Below are positions 46,177 to 55,115 of a stretch of DNA of 64,000 bases, piece after piece. Location: assembly GCA_964342695.1 (NCBI GenBank), contig CAYFFV010000002.1, positions 1-64,000 on the forward strand, given 5' to 3'. Position 1 is the stretch's first letter; the number at the start of each line of letters is the position of its first letter. The position numbers and the translations under genes are program-made. Source of the DNA: CAYFFV01 sp964342695. GTDB lineage: Bacteria > Acidobacteriota > Vicinamibacteria > Vicinamibacterales > UBA8438. The notes beneath the pieces are model-generated. The model was not told the origin of the DNA. It ran no database searches and was given only the letters and a program-made list of their open reading frames with translations.

Positions 46177-47493
46177 GTGCCGGTTGAGTTCAGATTTATC
46201 GAAACGTCTCAATTCTTACTTTCGACTCTACTTGTTAAGCTTGCAGTTGTTGCAATCTTAGCCACAATGCTGGCTCGTTTCGAGCAATTCCGCCGTATCT
46301 TACTTACTGAACAACGTGCTTGGCGTGAAAGATTGGTTTTCGCCATCGCGCTTGGAATTCCACTAAGTGGGGGTGTCGTAGCACGACTCTTACTCAACTA
46401 TAACGCCAGCGACTTCTCGCTCGCCGGTCCATTTCTCGCAGGATTAATTGCCGGTCCCTACGCAGGAGCCATAGTCGGCGGTTTTGTCGGGATACCCGCT
46501 TTAGCTGCCGGGGAATTAATTGCCCTACCATTTGCGGTAGGTTGCGGCTTTTCCGGGGGTGGGCTAAGAGAAATATGCCCTAAAGAGTCCATCTGGCGCT
46601 TCTCTCCATTATTTTTTACTGACTTGCACCGGCATGCGTGGCAAATGGTCAGCAAACTGAAACCTGATTGGCTTGTAATTCTTGTAGCAACTCCTGTTGC
46701 TCTAGAATTAATGAGGATCGGATTAGGATCTCGTTACACAGACCATATATTTTATATGCAGCCACAAAGTACATGGCTGGGATTCGTAATAATTTTAGCC
46801 ACGCTCTTAACTGTAACAATCCCGATAAAAATCTGGAATACTGCTCGTATTGAACACCGACTGCAGGAACAGGAAAAGTTGTTACTATCGACTCGCCTTG
46901 AATCACTAGCAAACCAGATTAACCCACACTTTTTATTCAATACCCTCACTTCAATCTCCTCCCTCATCCACTCTCAGCCAGAAACAGCAAGGGCACTGAT
47001 TGTCAAACTATCTGGCATTTTAAGGCGCGTCCTGCGAAACCAAGAACACTTTGTGACTTTACGGGAAGAGTTGTTCGCAGTCGATGAGTACCTCGACATC
47101 GAAAAAGTACGATTCGGTCCCACACTTGTCATAGAAAAAGAGATCGATTCGACAAGTCTTGATTTAATGATTCCCAGCTTGCTTCTTCAACCTCTTGTTG
47201 AAAATGCTATTAAACATGGTTTCTCACACAGAGTTGGTGGAGGAACTATTAAAATACAGAGTAGATCAACCGCTAAACACGTAGTAATCAACATTCTTGA
47301 TAATGGCACAGGAATGAACGAACCGCCTTCAACCACGCGAATGGGCGGAATCGGCCTCCGTAATGTGGATGAGAGACTTCGGGTAATTTATGGTGAAAAT
47401 TATCATCTTCGACTCGAAAGTACACCTGGAAGGGGTACATGTGCGACAATCAAGGTTCCAGTTATTAAGTTTCCACAGAAAGTAACTGCTTGA
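46177..47493 (+). CDS. LytS-type sensor histidine kinase
   Basis: 438 residues. About 1-210 hold six or so membrane helices with the LytS/YehU-type receptor pattern (LAGPFLAGLIAGPYAGAIVGG). About 235-430 hold the His_kinase domain, NQINPHFLFNTLTSISSLI with the phospho-accepting His, and an HATPase with LLLQPLVENAIKHG and GGIGLRNVDERL. It probably senses an envelope signal and phosphorylates the next gene's product. GTG start at 46177, divergent from the homocysteine methyltransferase gene. The first stop base group overlaps an alternative TTG of the regulator. Confidence 0.9.
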   Translation: MPVEFRFIETSQFLLSTLLVKLAVVAILATMLARFEQFRRILLTEQRAWRERLVFAIALGIPLSGGVVARLLLNYNASDFSLAGPFLAGLIAGPYAGAIVGGFVGIPALAAGELIALPFAVGCGFSGGGLREICPKESIWRFSPLFFTDLHRHAWQMVSKLKPDWLVILVATPVALELMRIGLGSRYTDHIFYMQPQSTWLGFVIILATLLTVTIPIKIWNTARIEHRLQEQEKLLLSTRLESLANQINPHFLFNTLTSISSLIHSQPETARALIVKLSGILRRVLRNQEHFVTLREELFAVDEYLDIEKVRFGPTLVIEKEIDSTSLDLMIPSLLLQPLVENAIKHGFSHRVGGGTIKIQSRSTAKHVVINILDNGTGMNEPPSTTRMGGIGLRNVDERLRVIYGENYHLRLESTPGRGTCATIKVPVIKFPQKVTA

Positions 47494-47522
47494 TAGATCT
47501 CCACCCACTGATTTACAAACAA

Positions 47523-48314
47523 ATGACCATTCGAGTACTTATTGTTGACGATGAACAGCCGGCAAGACAGGAGCTTTGTTTTCAATTAGAAAAGTTCGAA
47601 GAAGTTGAGGTGGTCGGTCAGGCGGGAGATGGGATTGAAGCACTTGAACTCATAGAAAATCTTCGGCCCCACATAGTGCTGCTTGACATCCAAATGCCAG
47701 GTCATACAGGTTTTGAAGTAGCGAGAAGTCTAATAGATCTGCAGGCTGATACTCGAATAATCTTTGTTACCGCATACGATGAATATGCGCTTGAGGCCTT
47801 CGAGGTCAGTGCCGTAGACTACCTCCTCAAACCAGTTGACATTAAGCGGTTACGTCAATCGATCAAACGGGTAGGTGAACAGTTCGGGAGCGGTCCTCTT
47901 GAAGATTCAGCTAATACAGGCATCGCCAATGAAAAGCTAGAACACCTGATTCAGCGTATCAGCAAGAACACCATTCACCAGAAACAGTTGGCAATAAGAA
48001 ATGGAGAAACCTTTCAGTTAATTGCATCAAACGATATTATTTATGCATCTTTATCGAATGGCAGTATTAACATTGTCACCAATACATTGTCTGGCACAGC
48101 AAATTATCGAACATTGGATGAACTGCAAGGCAATCTCGATCCAGACATCTTTTGGCGTGTGCACAGATCACATTTAGTCAACATCAATAAAGTCAAGGAG
48201 ATATTACCTTGGTTAAGTCGGAACTACATTCTGAAGATGAAAGACGCGAAGGAAACAGAGATCCCGGTAAGTCGGACACAAACCAAACGACTTCGAGATC
48301 ATCTGAATCTATAG
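47523..48314 (+). CDS. LytTR-family response regulator
   Basis: 263 residues from ATG 47523 (MTIRVLIVDDEQPARQEL). The receiver domain (1-120) has the phospho-acceptor Asp in IVLLDIQMPGHTGFE and the switch Lys in VDYLLKPVD. The C-terminal LytTR DNA-binding domain (about 160-262) shows RNGETFQLIASNDIIYA and FWRVHRSHLVNINKVKEI. A TTG at 47490 overlapping the kinase stop would add eleven residues and cannot be excluded. It pairs with the kinase just upstream. Confidence 0.93.
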   Translation: MTIRVLIVDDEQPARQELCFQLEKFEEVEVVGQAGDGIEALELIENLRPHIVLLDIQMPGHTGFEVARSLIDLQADTRIIFVTAYDEYALEAFEVSAVDYLLKPVDIKRLRQSIKRVGEQFGSGPLEDSANTGIANEKLEHLIQRISKNTIHQKQLAIRNGETFQLIASNDIIYASLSNGSINIVTNTLSGTANYRTLDELQGNLDPDIFWRVHRSHLVNINKVKEILPWLSRNYILKMKDAKETEIPVSRTQTKRLRDHLNL

Positions 48315-48346
48315 AATCCCGCAGCACCACCAACGCTACCGTAAAC

Positions 48347-48934
48347 GTGAACTGGGAAGAACCGAAAGCGTGGGCGAATACCTTTCTATCTGCTGCTGTT
48401 TACGCGACATTAATTGTCACCTTCGGCATTCAAGTAGCGCGTGTCGAGGGTCGCAGTATGGAGCCTACTTTGCAACATGAAGATCGCCTGATTGTAAATA
48501 AGGCTTTGTATATATTTCCTGAAACTATCAAAATTCCTTTCTCTCAATTGTTTCAGGGTTGGTTGTGCAGCGAATGTGACTGGAATATAGGTCGCAAACC
48601 TCAAGTTGGTGATATTGTGATGCTTCGTTATCCGAAAGATCCTGACAAGTCATTTGTAAAAAGGATCATCGCAGAACCAGGCGATTCCGTCCGAATTGAA
48701 TCTGGCGATGTTTTCGTCAACGAAGTATTACAAGAGAACGTTGACGTGCCTCCAAAATTTCGCAGCCACGACAACTATGGACCTGAAGTGATAGATGAAG
48801 CCTATTACTTCGTAATGGGTGACCATCGTAACAATAGTTCAGATAGTCGTCATTGGGGACAAGTTCCAGAAAAATACATCATGGGCCGTGTGCAAGTTCG
48901 ATGGTTTCCGTTTACCGAGGTAAAGATATTTTAA
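48347..48934 (+). CDS. lepB: Signal peptidase I
   Basis: Removes signal peptides at the outer face of the inner membrane. The catalytic Ser is in EGRSMEPTL, the Lys in KSFVKRIIAEPGDSV, and the box GDHRNNSSDSRHWG is present. One membrane helix (about 15 residues after the start, TFLSAAVYATLIVTFGI) precedes the Ser. I place the start at GTG 48347, which gives about 195 residues; a TTG at 48209 would add 46 polar residues and overlap the regulator gene by about 106 nt. A CSEC pair (WLCSECDWN) in a short insertion is unusual for LepB. Confidence 0.9.
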   Translation: MNWEEPKAWANTFLSAAVYATLIVTFGIQVARVEGRSMEPTLQHEDRLIVNKALYIFPETIKIPFSQLFQGWLCSECDWNIGRKPQVGDIVMLRYPKDPDKSFVKRIIAEPGDSVRIESGDVFVNEVLQENVDVPPKFRSHDNYGPEVIDEAYYFVMGDHRNNSSDSRHWGQVPEKYIMGRVQVRWFPFTEVKIF

Positions 48935-49037
48935 ATTCAACTCTTTTTTTCCAGTGCTCCCATACGTAGAAAACACGTACAGGTAAAGCTTCTTAGGCTG
49001 GCTTCATTTTTATAACTTCACAGCCATTTCAAACCGT

Positions 49038-50840
49038 TCAAGCATACAAACTCTTAATCTCTGCATCCCACTTGCTTAATACGATTCGCCTTTTTAGCTT
49101 CAATGTAGGTGTTAACTCACCAGTAGATATACTTAGTGTCGCAGGAATCAGACCAACTCGACGCATTTTTTCATGACTAGGCAGACCCTCATTGACCTTA
49201 TCTACTATGTCATCAAACATGGTTTTAACATCTGGACGATTTATCATATCTTTCCAAGCAATATCTTCTGGCGCGTGTATATGAGCGACTAAAGCAGAAA
49301 AATCAGGGAAAATAAGCACGGAAATGAAAGGATAACTGTCACCAACTAACATTGCTTCAGCAATTAATTTGTCATGCTTCAATCGCTGTTCGATCGGCGA
49401 AGGAGCCACATTTTTCCCGCCAGATGTAACCAATAATTCCTTTTTTCTGTCCGTTATACGAAGGTACCCATCTGCATCAAATTCTCCAATGTCACCAGTG
49501 TAGAACCAACCGGATCTCAACGCTTCAGACGTAGCCTCTTGGTTCCGATAGTAGCCTGTCATGACGTTAGGACCACGAGCTATTATTTCTCCGTCTTCGG
49601 CAAGGCGTAATTCGACATGGGGCAGCGGTATACCAACTGTTCCAATTTTTGGAGCCCTTTGTGGATTGCACGTCAACACTGGCGCAGTTTCTGTTAACCC
49701 ATATCCCTCAAGCACTGGAATTCCAACTGAAAAGAGAAACTCGGCTACGACTACCGGAAGAGGAGCGCCTCCAGAAACAACGAAACGTAGTCTACCTCCC
49801 GTTCGCTCTCGAATTTTTGAAAGCACCATTCGATCTGCAACCGGATGAAAAAGACGACATATAAAAGAAGGGAGCTCTCCATCTCGCAATGCCTTCGCCT
49901 GTAGACCTCCCACTCTAAGTGATTTGTCAAAAACAAATTTCCGCAAGGTAGAAAATTCGGAGGCAGCTTCTAAAACTCTTGAATAAATCTTTTCAAAAAC
50001 ACGAGGAACCCCATTCATCAAAGTCGGACGAACCCGTGGTAAATCGCGGACAACCGTATCTAAAGATTCCGCAAATGTAATCGTTACACCCTTAAACAAA
50101 TAAAGATACGTTGAAGATCGCTCTAAAATATGGCTCAAAGGAAGAAATGAAAGCGCCTCATCCTCCTCGTGAATGTGCACCATAGTATCCACATCAAGGA
50201 TATTTGCAACGATGGCTCCATGATTTAGCATGACACCTTTCGGTTTACCTGTTGTGCCAGATGTGTAAATAATCGTTGCCAAGTCATCAGACGAAATAGA
50301 CATCGCATTCTCTTTATATTTTCGACCGAGACCATCCTCATGCATTAATCGTTGATGACCCAATTCCCGTAACTTAGAAAATAAACACTTGTTTTTTGAA
50401 GTCTTCTCCTCACCGTGAGAATCAATGATGGCAACCGCCCGCAATGATGGTTGATCATCCCATACCTCTTCTATTTTTTTATACTGATGGTCGTCTGAAA
50501 CAATTGCTACAGTGACAGAAGCATCTGCCAAGATATACCCAACAAGTTCCGCCGGAAGACTGGGATATATTGGGACGGTTACCGCGCCAGCAGACAAAAT
50601 CGCAAGGTCAGCGATCAACCATTCCGGACGACTTTCACACAAAACCGCAACTCTGTCTCCTGGCTGCACACCAAGACCGCCTAACCCCAAACTGACATCT
50701 CGGATGTAATCAAAGAGTTCTCGACTTGCATAGGTATCGTAGCCCTCTGAAAGGCATCTTCGAATGATGACCGGTTTAGGAAATCTTCCCGAAAAATAAA
50801 AAGGAAGCGCGGAAAGCGACGCTATTGGCAAGTTAGACAA
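49038..50840 (-). CDS. Long-chain acyl-CoA synthetase (AMP-forming)
   Basis: 600 residues of the FadD/FadD15-like group. It activates fatty acids via acyl-AMP to acyl-CoA. The AMP-binding signature is IIYTSGTTGKPKGVMLNHG; GYGLTETAPVLTCNPQ and GWFYTGDIGEFDADGYLRITDRKKELLVTSGGKNVAP follow. The catalytic Lys in the C-terminal part (TPTLKLKRR) is present. Start is TTG, preceded by GGAAGGATAG. It follows moaC by 7 nt. Chain-length preference is unknown. Confidence 0.93.
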   Translation of the reverse strand: MSNLPIASLSALPFYFSGRFPKPVIIRRCLSEGYDTYASRELFDYIRDVSLGLGGLGVQPGDRVAVLCESRPEWLIADLAILSAGAVTVPIYPSLPAELVGYILADASVTVAIVSDDHQYKKIEEVWDDQPSLRAVAIIDSHGEEKTSKNKCLFSKLRELGHQRLMHEDGLGRKYKENAMSISSDDLATIIYTSGTTGKPKGVMLNHGAIVANILDVDTMVHIHEEDEALSFLPLSHILERSSTYLYLFKGVTITFAESLDTVVRDLPRVRPTLMNGVPRVFEKIYSRVLEAASEFSTLRKFVFDKSLRVGGLQAKALRDGELPSFICRLFHPVADRMVLSKIRERTGGRLRFVVSGGAPLPVVVAEFLFSVGIPVLEGYGLTETAPVLTCNPQRAPKIGTVGIPLPHVELRLAEDGEIIARGPNVMTGYYRNQEATSEALRSGWFYTGDIGEFDADGYLRITDRKKELLVTSGGKNVAPSPIEQRLKHDKLIAEAMLVGDSYPFISVLIFPDFSALVAHIHAPEDIAWKDMINRPDVKTMFDDIVDKVNEGLPSHEKMRRVGLIPATLSISTGELTPTLKLKRRIVLSKWDAEIKSLYA

Positions 50841-50847
50841 AACCTAT

Positions 50848-51366
50848 CTATCCTTCCAAGTAATCACCAGAATAACCACCGCTTTTCTGGATCAACTTTA
50901 TTTCTCCAATGACCATTGTTCGATCAACCGCTTTTATCATGTCATATACGGTCAGTGCAGCCACAGAAACAGCCACTAACGCCTCCATTTCTACTCCTGT
51001 CTTTCCTCTCGTAGACACTCTCGCTTCTATGTCGTAACCAGTTTTACGGCTCAACAGTTCAACATCAATATGGGTAAGCGGTACGGAATGACATAAGGGC
51101 ACAAGATCAGCCGTTCGTTTAGCAGCGAGAATACCAGCCAGTCGTGCAGCCTGAAGAGGATCGCCCTTGGCGACCTTCCCGCTTCTAATTAAACGCAATG
51201 CCTTTGCCGACATACTGATGGTCCCATGAGCAACAGCGAGACGCTTTGTCGAAGCTTTTGCTCCAACATCCACCATGGTCACCCGACCTTTAGAATCCAC
51301 ATGGGACAGCTTTTTAAGGACCTTTTTATGATTACCAGCCAAACTTTTTTTCTTTTTAACCACCAC
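50848..51366 (-). CDS. moaC: Cyclic pyranopterin monophosphate synthase MoaC
   Basis: Second step of molybdenum cofactor synthesis after MoaA. 172 residues with a basic N-terminal extension (about 1-24), then HVDSKGRVTMVDVGAK, KGDPLQAARLAGILAAKRTADLVPLCHSVPLTHIDVE and GVEMEALVAVSVAALTVYDMIKAVDR, all strongly conserved. It overlaps the rex stop by 11 nt (start GTG at 51366), so rex, moaC and the acyl-CoA synthetase gene form one minus-strand transcript. Confidence 0.96.
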   Translation of the reverse strand: MVVKKKKSLAGNHKKVLKKLSHVDSKGRVTMVDVGAKASTKRLAVAHGTISMSAKALRLIRSGKVAKGDPLQAARLAGILAAKRTADLVPLCHSVPLTHIDVELLSRKTGYDIEARVSTRGKTGVEMEALVAVSVAALTVYDMIKAVDRTMVIGEIKLIQKSGGYSGDYLEG

Positions 51367-52006
51367 TAATCCCTCTTCCCTTTTCCCTCGCCAAATAAAA
51401 TGACAAACTTTCCAGCGAGACGGTCAAATCAACGCTTTTAAGTTTCACATCAGAAGGAACGCGCAACGCACCAGGAGAAAAATTCAATACCGCCTTAATA
51501 CCCGCCTTAACAACAACCTGAACGACATGCTTAGCTGCTTCCTCTGGCACAGCTATTACAGCAATAGTAATTTCTTCCTTTTTTGCTATTCGCCCGAGAT
51601 CGAGAATGTCGTAAATCGGAATCCCGCTCCGTGACACTTGCCCAACTTTATCCTTAAGATTGTCAAATAAAGCTACTATCCTAAAACCTTCTTGCCGAAA
51701 GCCGGGATAATCTGCAAGTGCCAAGCCAAGATTTCCAGCACCCATGATCGCAACTCCGAAACTTTTGTCAAGACCAAGAATGGAACGCAAGGCTCGCCGA
51801 AGGTCCTTTACAACATAACCGATTCCTCTAACACCAAGATCTCCAAAATAAGACAAATCTTTCCTAATCAGTGCGGCATTCAAGCCAAACTGCTCAGCGA
51901 GTACCTTCGAAGAAACGGTTCTCACTCCTCTCATCTCAAGTTCATTTAGAAATCTAAGGTACAAAGATAAGCGATTCGTCGTTAGTTCAGAAATTTGCTC
52001 TTGCAT
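51356..52006 (-). CDS. rex: Redox-sensing transcriptional repressor Rex
   Basis: 216 residues from ATG 52006 (MQEQISELTTNRLSLYLRFLNELE); the reading frame runs upstream to 52186 but that part is not Rex-like. An N-terminal winged helix (SKVLAEQFGLNAALIRKDLSYFG, with the conserved RKDLSYFG) is followed by a Rossmann domain (VAIMGAGNLGLALADYPGF, IVALFDN). Rex binds NADH or NAD+ and represses respiration and fermentation genes when NADH is low. Its target may include its own operon. Confidence 0.93.
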   Translation of the reverse strand: MQEQISELTTNRLSLYLRFLNELEMRGVRTVSSKVLAEQFGLNAALIRKDLSYFGDLGVRGIGYVVKDLRRALRSILGLDKSFGVAIMGAGNLGLALADYPGFRQEGFRIVALFDNLKDKVGQVSRSGIPIYDILDLGRIAKKEEITIAVIAVPEEAAKHVVQVVVKAGIKAVLNFSPGALRVPSDVKLKSVDLTVSLESLSFYLAREKGRGISGG

Positions 52007-52205
52007 CCCATCTACCCAGACTATCTTGTGGGGAGCGATTCTATGTTTACTATTAAGTGCGGTCAAGACCCAAAACCAGCTACATGTTAATATCAGTAAA
52101 ACAATCTGAAGCATTGTTATTGGGGAGTATTTTCTGGAAAAACGATTTAAATTTTCTCGTTTCGTTCGGCATTTCTCTGTCGCCACCGTAATACTCAGTT
52201 TACCG

Positions 52206-53288
52206 GTGGTTCTTTTTGCCCAGCCGGTTAACCGTAGAATCTCTACGCTTGAATCACTAACTTCAGCTCCAATTTTTTTTCATGAGACGGAAATAGTCAT
52301 ACATGGTGAAATCGAAGGAGAAGGAGTACTGACATATTTAACTAACGACGAAGAACGATTACTTGTATTAGATGTTCCGCCACCCCCTACTGATCGCAGA
52401 GATTACGTAGAAATTATTGGCACCTTCTATGACATAGGGCGCCTTGAACGCGAAGACCCCCGCATCACTGGGCTTCCATTTGAACGCTTGGCGAATCTTC
52501 TACTTCGTAAGAACTGGCCTGGAGTTGGGGAACTTCTTGTTCTAGTTGCTTCTTCTAGTCGTATTGCCACCCAGAGAACAGAAGCCACATTAAGAAATGT
52601 AGCACTGACTCCATCTGCTTACTCAAACAAAACAGTTACAGTTTCTGGTAGATTTCGTGGTCGGAATTTATATGGCGATCTTCCGAGTGCCCCAAGTGCC
52701 AGTCGGTGGGATTTTGTTCTCGCCTCGGCCGAAGCAGCCTTGTGGATCGTCGGAAAAGAACCTAAAGGAAAAGGATTCGAACTAGACATCCAAGCTCGCG
52801 CTGATACAGGTCGCTGGCTACAAGTGACCGGCACGGCCAGCACTCACAAAGGTATGATGCTCATTAGAGCTTCTACTATTTCTCTAGCCGAAACAGATAA
52901 CATCGATCTGGATCGACCACCATCACGCACCAACTCGGTAGGACCTCCACCAGAAGTAATCTTTAGCACTCCGCTACAAGACGACACAGATGTTCCCATA
53001 GACACAACGATAAGGATTCAGTTTTCACGAGATATCGACCAGAGATCGTTTGAAAATAGAATCGTGGCGACCTATGAAAATTTACCAGAATCTATCGATT
53101 CAAAAATAGAAGCCTCGAATCTTAACTACGAAATAAGATATCGTGCTCAAAATCGATCTCTTGAGATTTTCTTTGAAAACTCTTTGGAAAGTTTTCGACG
53201 CGTCAACATTGCCCTTCAGAATGGAATAACCGCGACGGACGGGGCGACGTTGGAATCATGGACGCTTTCATTCCTTACTGGTTCTTAA
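52206..53288 (+). CDS. Exported protein with a C-terminal Ig-like (Big_5/SbsA) domain
   Basis: At least 360 residues. The start is unsettled: the GTG at 52206 lies within what looks like the end of a signal peptide (ILSLPVVLFAQ), and the frame stays open upstream to 52110 with no ATG, GTG or TTG that would give the whole peptide. The C-terminal ~90 residues (STPLQDDTDVPIDTTIRIQFSRDID...) fit a bacterial Ig-like Big_5 fold. The middle has no motif that I recognise. Function unknown. It is divergent from rex. Confidence 0.65.
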   Translation: MVLFAQPVNRRISTLESLTSAPIFFHETEIVIHGEIEGEGVLTYLTNDEERLLVLDVPPPPTDRRDYVEIIGTFYDIGRLEREDPRITGLPFERLANLLLRKNWPGVGELLVLVASSSRIATQRTEATLRNVALTPSAYSNKTVTVSGRFRGRNLYGDLPSAPSASRWDFVLASAEAALWIVGKEPKGKGFELDIQARADTGRWLQVTGTASTHKGMMLIRASTISLAETDNIDLDRPPSRTNSVGPPPEVIFSTPLQDDTDVPIDTTIRIQFSRDIDQRSFENRIVATYENLPESIDSKIEASNLNYEIRYRAQNRSLEIFFENSLESFRRVNIALQNGITATDGATLESWTLSFLTGS

Positions 53289-54049
53289 TCTTCTCGGTCG
53301 GAAACCGGCCTATTAAAAAGTAACTCTTCTACTCTACTGCGAGTTTCTAACATAAGTTGATCCCGCTGATCCAAATCTTCCCCATTGAGTTCTACTGGCT
53401 TGCCAAGTCGAACATTCACAGTCACAGGACGCATCACTAAACTTCCCTTGCTCATCGCGGCCCTAGTACCTTGAATGGCGACCGGTATAATCGGTGCACG
53501 ACCTTTAATTGCCATAATAAAACCACCTTTTTTAAACCTTTGTAAAGACCCTGTTAGACTTCTAGTCCCCTCAGGAAATATAAGAAATGAATTCCCTGCA
53601 CGTAAAGAAGCCGCAGCCTTTTCTAACGCTCCAGAGCTTTGCTCTCGATTCTGGCGTTCAATTGGCACGAATCCAACAATATCGAAGGCACGGCTTAAAA
53701 CAGGCAATCTATGTATTTCAGCCTTGTAGAGAATCTTCAACCCTGGATGAAGAACCGACAAAGCCATGTACAAAATTGGTGGCTCGACATTACTAGAATG
53801 GTTAACACAATACACCGAAGCTCGATGACACTGAATGTTCTCTTTTCCAAAAACACGGTAACGAATCCCTACAATTCGCAAACCGATTCTTACCCCTATT
53901 CTGCCCAGTAAATATAAAATTTCAGGCCACTTGAACAATATAGCCAAAACCATGCCCGGTGGCCCCACCATCACGACCCACAGTGACACACTTATATAGG
54001 CCATAAGAGAACGGCACAGTGAAATAGCGGTCTTGAAAGATCCAACCAT
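53285..54049 (-). CDS. 1-acyl-sn-glycerol-3-phosphate acyltransferase PlsC-like
   Basis: 254 residues from ATG 54049. A longer start at 54079 falls inside the carD terminator, which decides the choice. The acyltransferase boxes are NHSSNVEPP (the usual NHxxxxD has Glu in place of Asp), VPIERQNREQS, LIFPEGTRS and IIPVAIQGT. A hydrophobic segment near the start anchors it. Makes phosphatidic acid from lyso-PA in the membrane. The Asp-to-Glu change in box I (HxxxxE) is worth noting; activity is likely but not certain. Confidence 0.88.
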   Translation of the reverse strand: MVGSFKTAISLCRSLMAYISVSLWVVMVGPPGMVLAILFKWPEILYLLGRIGVRIGLRIVGIRYRVFGKENIQCHRASVYCVNHSSNVEPPILYMALSVLHPGLKILYKAEIHRLPVLSRAFDIVGFVPIERQNREQSSGALEKAAASLRAGNSFLIFPEGTRSLTGSLQRFKKGGFIMAIKGRAPIIPVAIQGTRAAMSKGSLVMRPVTVNVRLGKPVELNGEDLDQRDQLMLETRSRVEELLFNRPVSDRED

Positions 54050-54055
54050 ATTTTT

Positions 54056-54091
54056 AAAAAAAAACCCGGCCCAAAACAATCGAGCCGGGTT
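54056..54091 (-). terminator. Intrinsic terminator of carD
   Basis: On the minus strand AACCCGGC (54091-54084) and GCCGGGTT (54070-54063) form a perfect 8-bp hairpin with a 13-nt loop, followed by a run of nine T. It starts about 30 nt after the carD stop and lies just before plsC. Confidence 0.9.
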
Positions 54092-54121
54092 GCATTACTT
54101 CTGTTTGTTTCCCTAAGAACC

Positions 54122-54880
54122 TTATGAAGCCCGCGTCGCACGTCGCGCTGCGGTCGATCGAGCAGAACTTTTCTTTACTTTCGCCTTTACCGTTTTAGGC
54201 TTGCCTTTTACTGTTCCAGAGCCTGCCTTAACGGTTTTCGTCTTCGCTACTTTCTTTTTTGATTTCGCGGTTTTACTTTTCGCCTTCGCTGCTTTTGCTT
54301 TAAGTCTTTCAACTTGACGTACTCGATTCACTAGACATCTTTCAAGAGCTTTATTCACCTTCTCGTCAACAGCATCTACCAACTCATCACTCACTTCAGA
54401 CACTTCTGTTACAACCAAAAACTTGGCACGATCCAGCATTCTCTTTTCTCTAAATGATAAATTTTTTGATTGGCTCAGGTAATTTAGACTTTTAAGCACA
54501 TCAACCACATCATATATGGAACCAGTACGCATTTTGTCAGAATTGTCTTTGAATCGTCCCTTCCAATTCTGATGATCTTCAATCTTTCCATTACCAAGCA
54601 AGGTGTAGATTTTCTTTATTTCTTCTTCTTCAATCGCTTTTCGAAGTCCAACACTCTCGACGTTGTCAATTGGAACAAGCACTGTCGTATCAGTCGAGAT
54701 CATCCCCAGTGAATAAAATCCACATGTGGTATCAAGAATTGTCTTAGTAGATATCTCGCGAATAATTCCAATGCCATGATTTGGGTATATGACCTTATCG
54801 CCGACGTCAAATTTCAAATTTACCCCCGCTTGCGTTGTTATTAAAATTATATTTTGGGATTCTCTAGGGCCTGCAGTCAT
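54122..54880 (-). CDS. carD: CarD-family transcription regulator with lysine-rich tail
   Basis: 252 residues. Residues about 20-80 form the RNA polymerase-interacting domain (FDVGDKVIYPNHGIGIIREI) and about 80-180 the helical DNA-facing domain. CarD/CdnL binds RNA polymerase beta and stabilises open complexes at rRNA and other promoters. Unusual here is a ~65-residue tail made almost only of K, A, S, T and R (AKAAKAKSKTAKSKKKVAK...), like histone H1 or the HMGA-like tail of Myxococcus CarD. It is monocistronic with a strong terminator. Confidence 0.9.
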   Translation of the reverse strand: MTAGPRESQNIILITTQAGVNLKFDVGDKVIYPNHGIGIIREISTKTILDTTCGFYSLGMISTDTTVLVPIDNVESVGLRKAIEEEEIKKIYTLLGNGKIEDHQNWKGRFKDNSDKMRTGSIYDVVDVLKSLNYLSQSKNLSFREKRMLDRAKFLVVTEVSEVSDELVDAVDEKVNKALERCLVNRVRQVERLKAKAAKAKSKTAKSKKKVAKTKTVKAGSGTVKGKPKTVKAKVKKSSARSTAARRATRAS

Positions 54881-55115
54881 GAATGTTAGCCGAAAGACAA
54901 GGACAAATCAATCTTAAACCATTAAAAACAAACGTGTTTTTGAAAATCTCACACTCTTAGAACAAAAAAATCACAAAGTTCTAAAGACCAGTTTTTACAT
55001 TCTTTTGACAACACGATTTGTGTAGGTCCTAGAAAAAATAAAATAATTTAATAAGCTGAATCAAAAATAGGTCTCTATGTAAGCGGAGATCGTAAACCTG
55101 TTGTAAAGTACGTGA

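Noticed and set aside
52007..52186. N-terminal extension of Rex.
   Set aside because: The reading frame is open but the sequence is not Rex-like; ATG 52006 gives the normal length.
54050..54079. Upstream start of plsC at 54079.
   Set aside because: It would start inside the carD terminator hairpin; ATG 54049 is preferred.
55005..55010. TTGACA as a -35 box for the exported methyltransferase gene.
   Set aside because: No reasonable -10 at 16-18 bp; the rest of the 235-bp gap is AT-rich but without a clear promoter pair.
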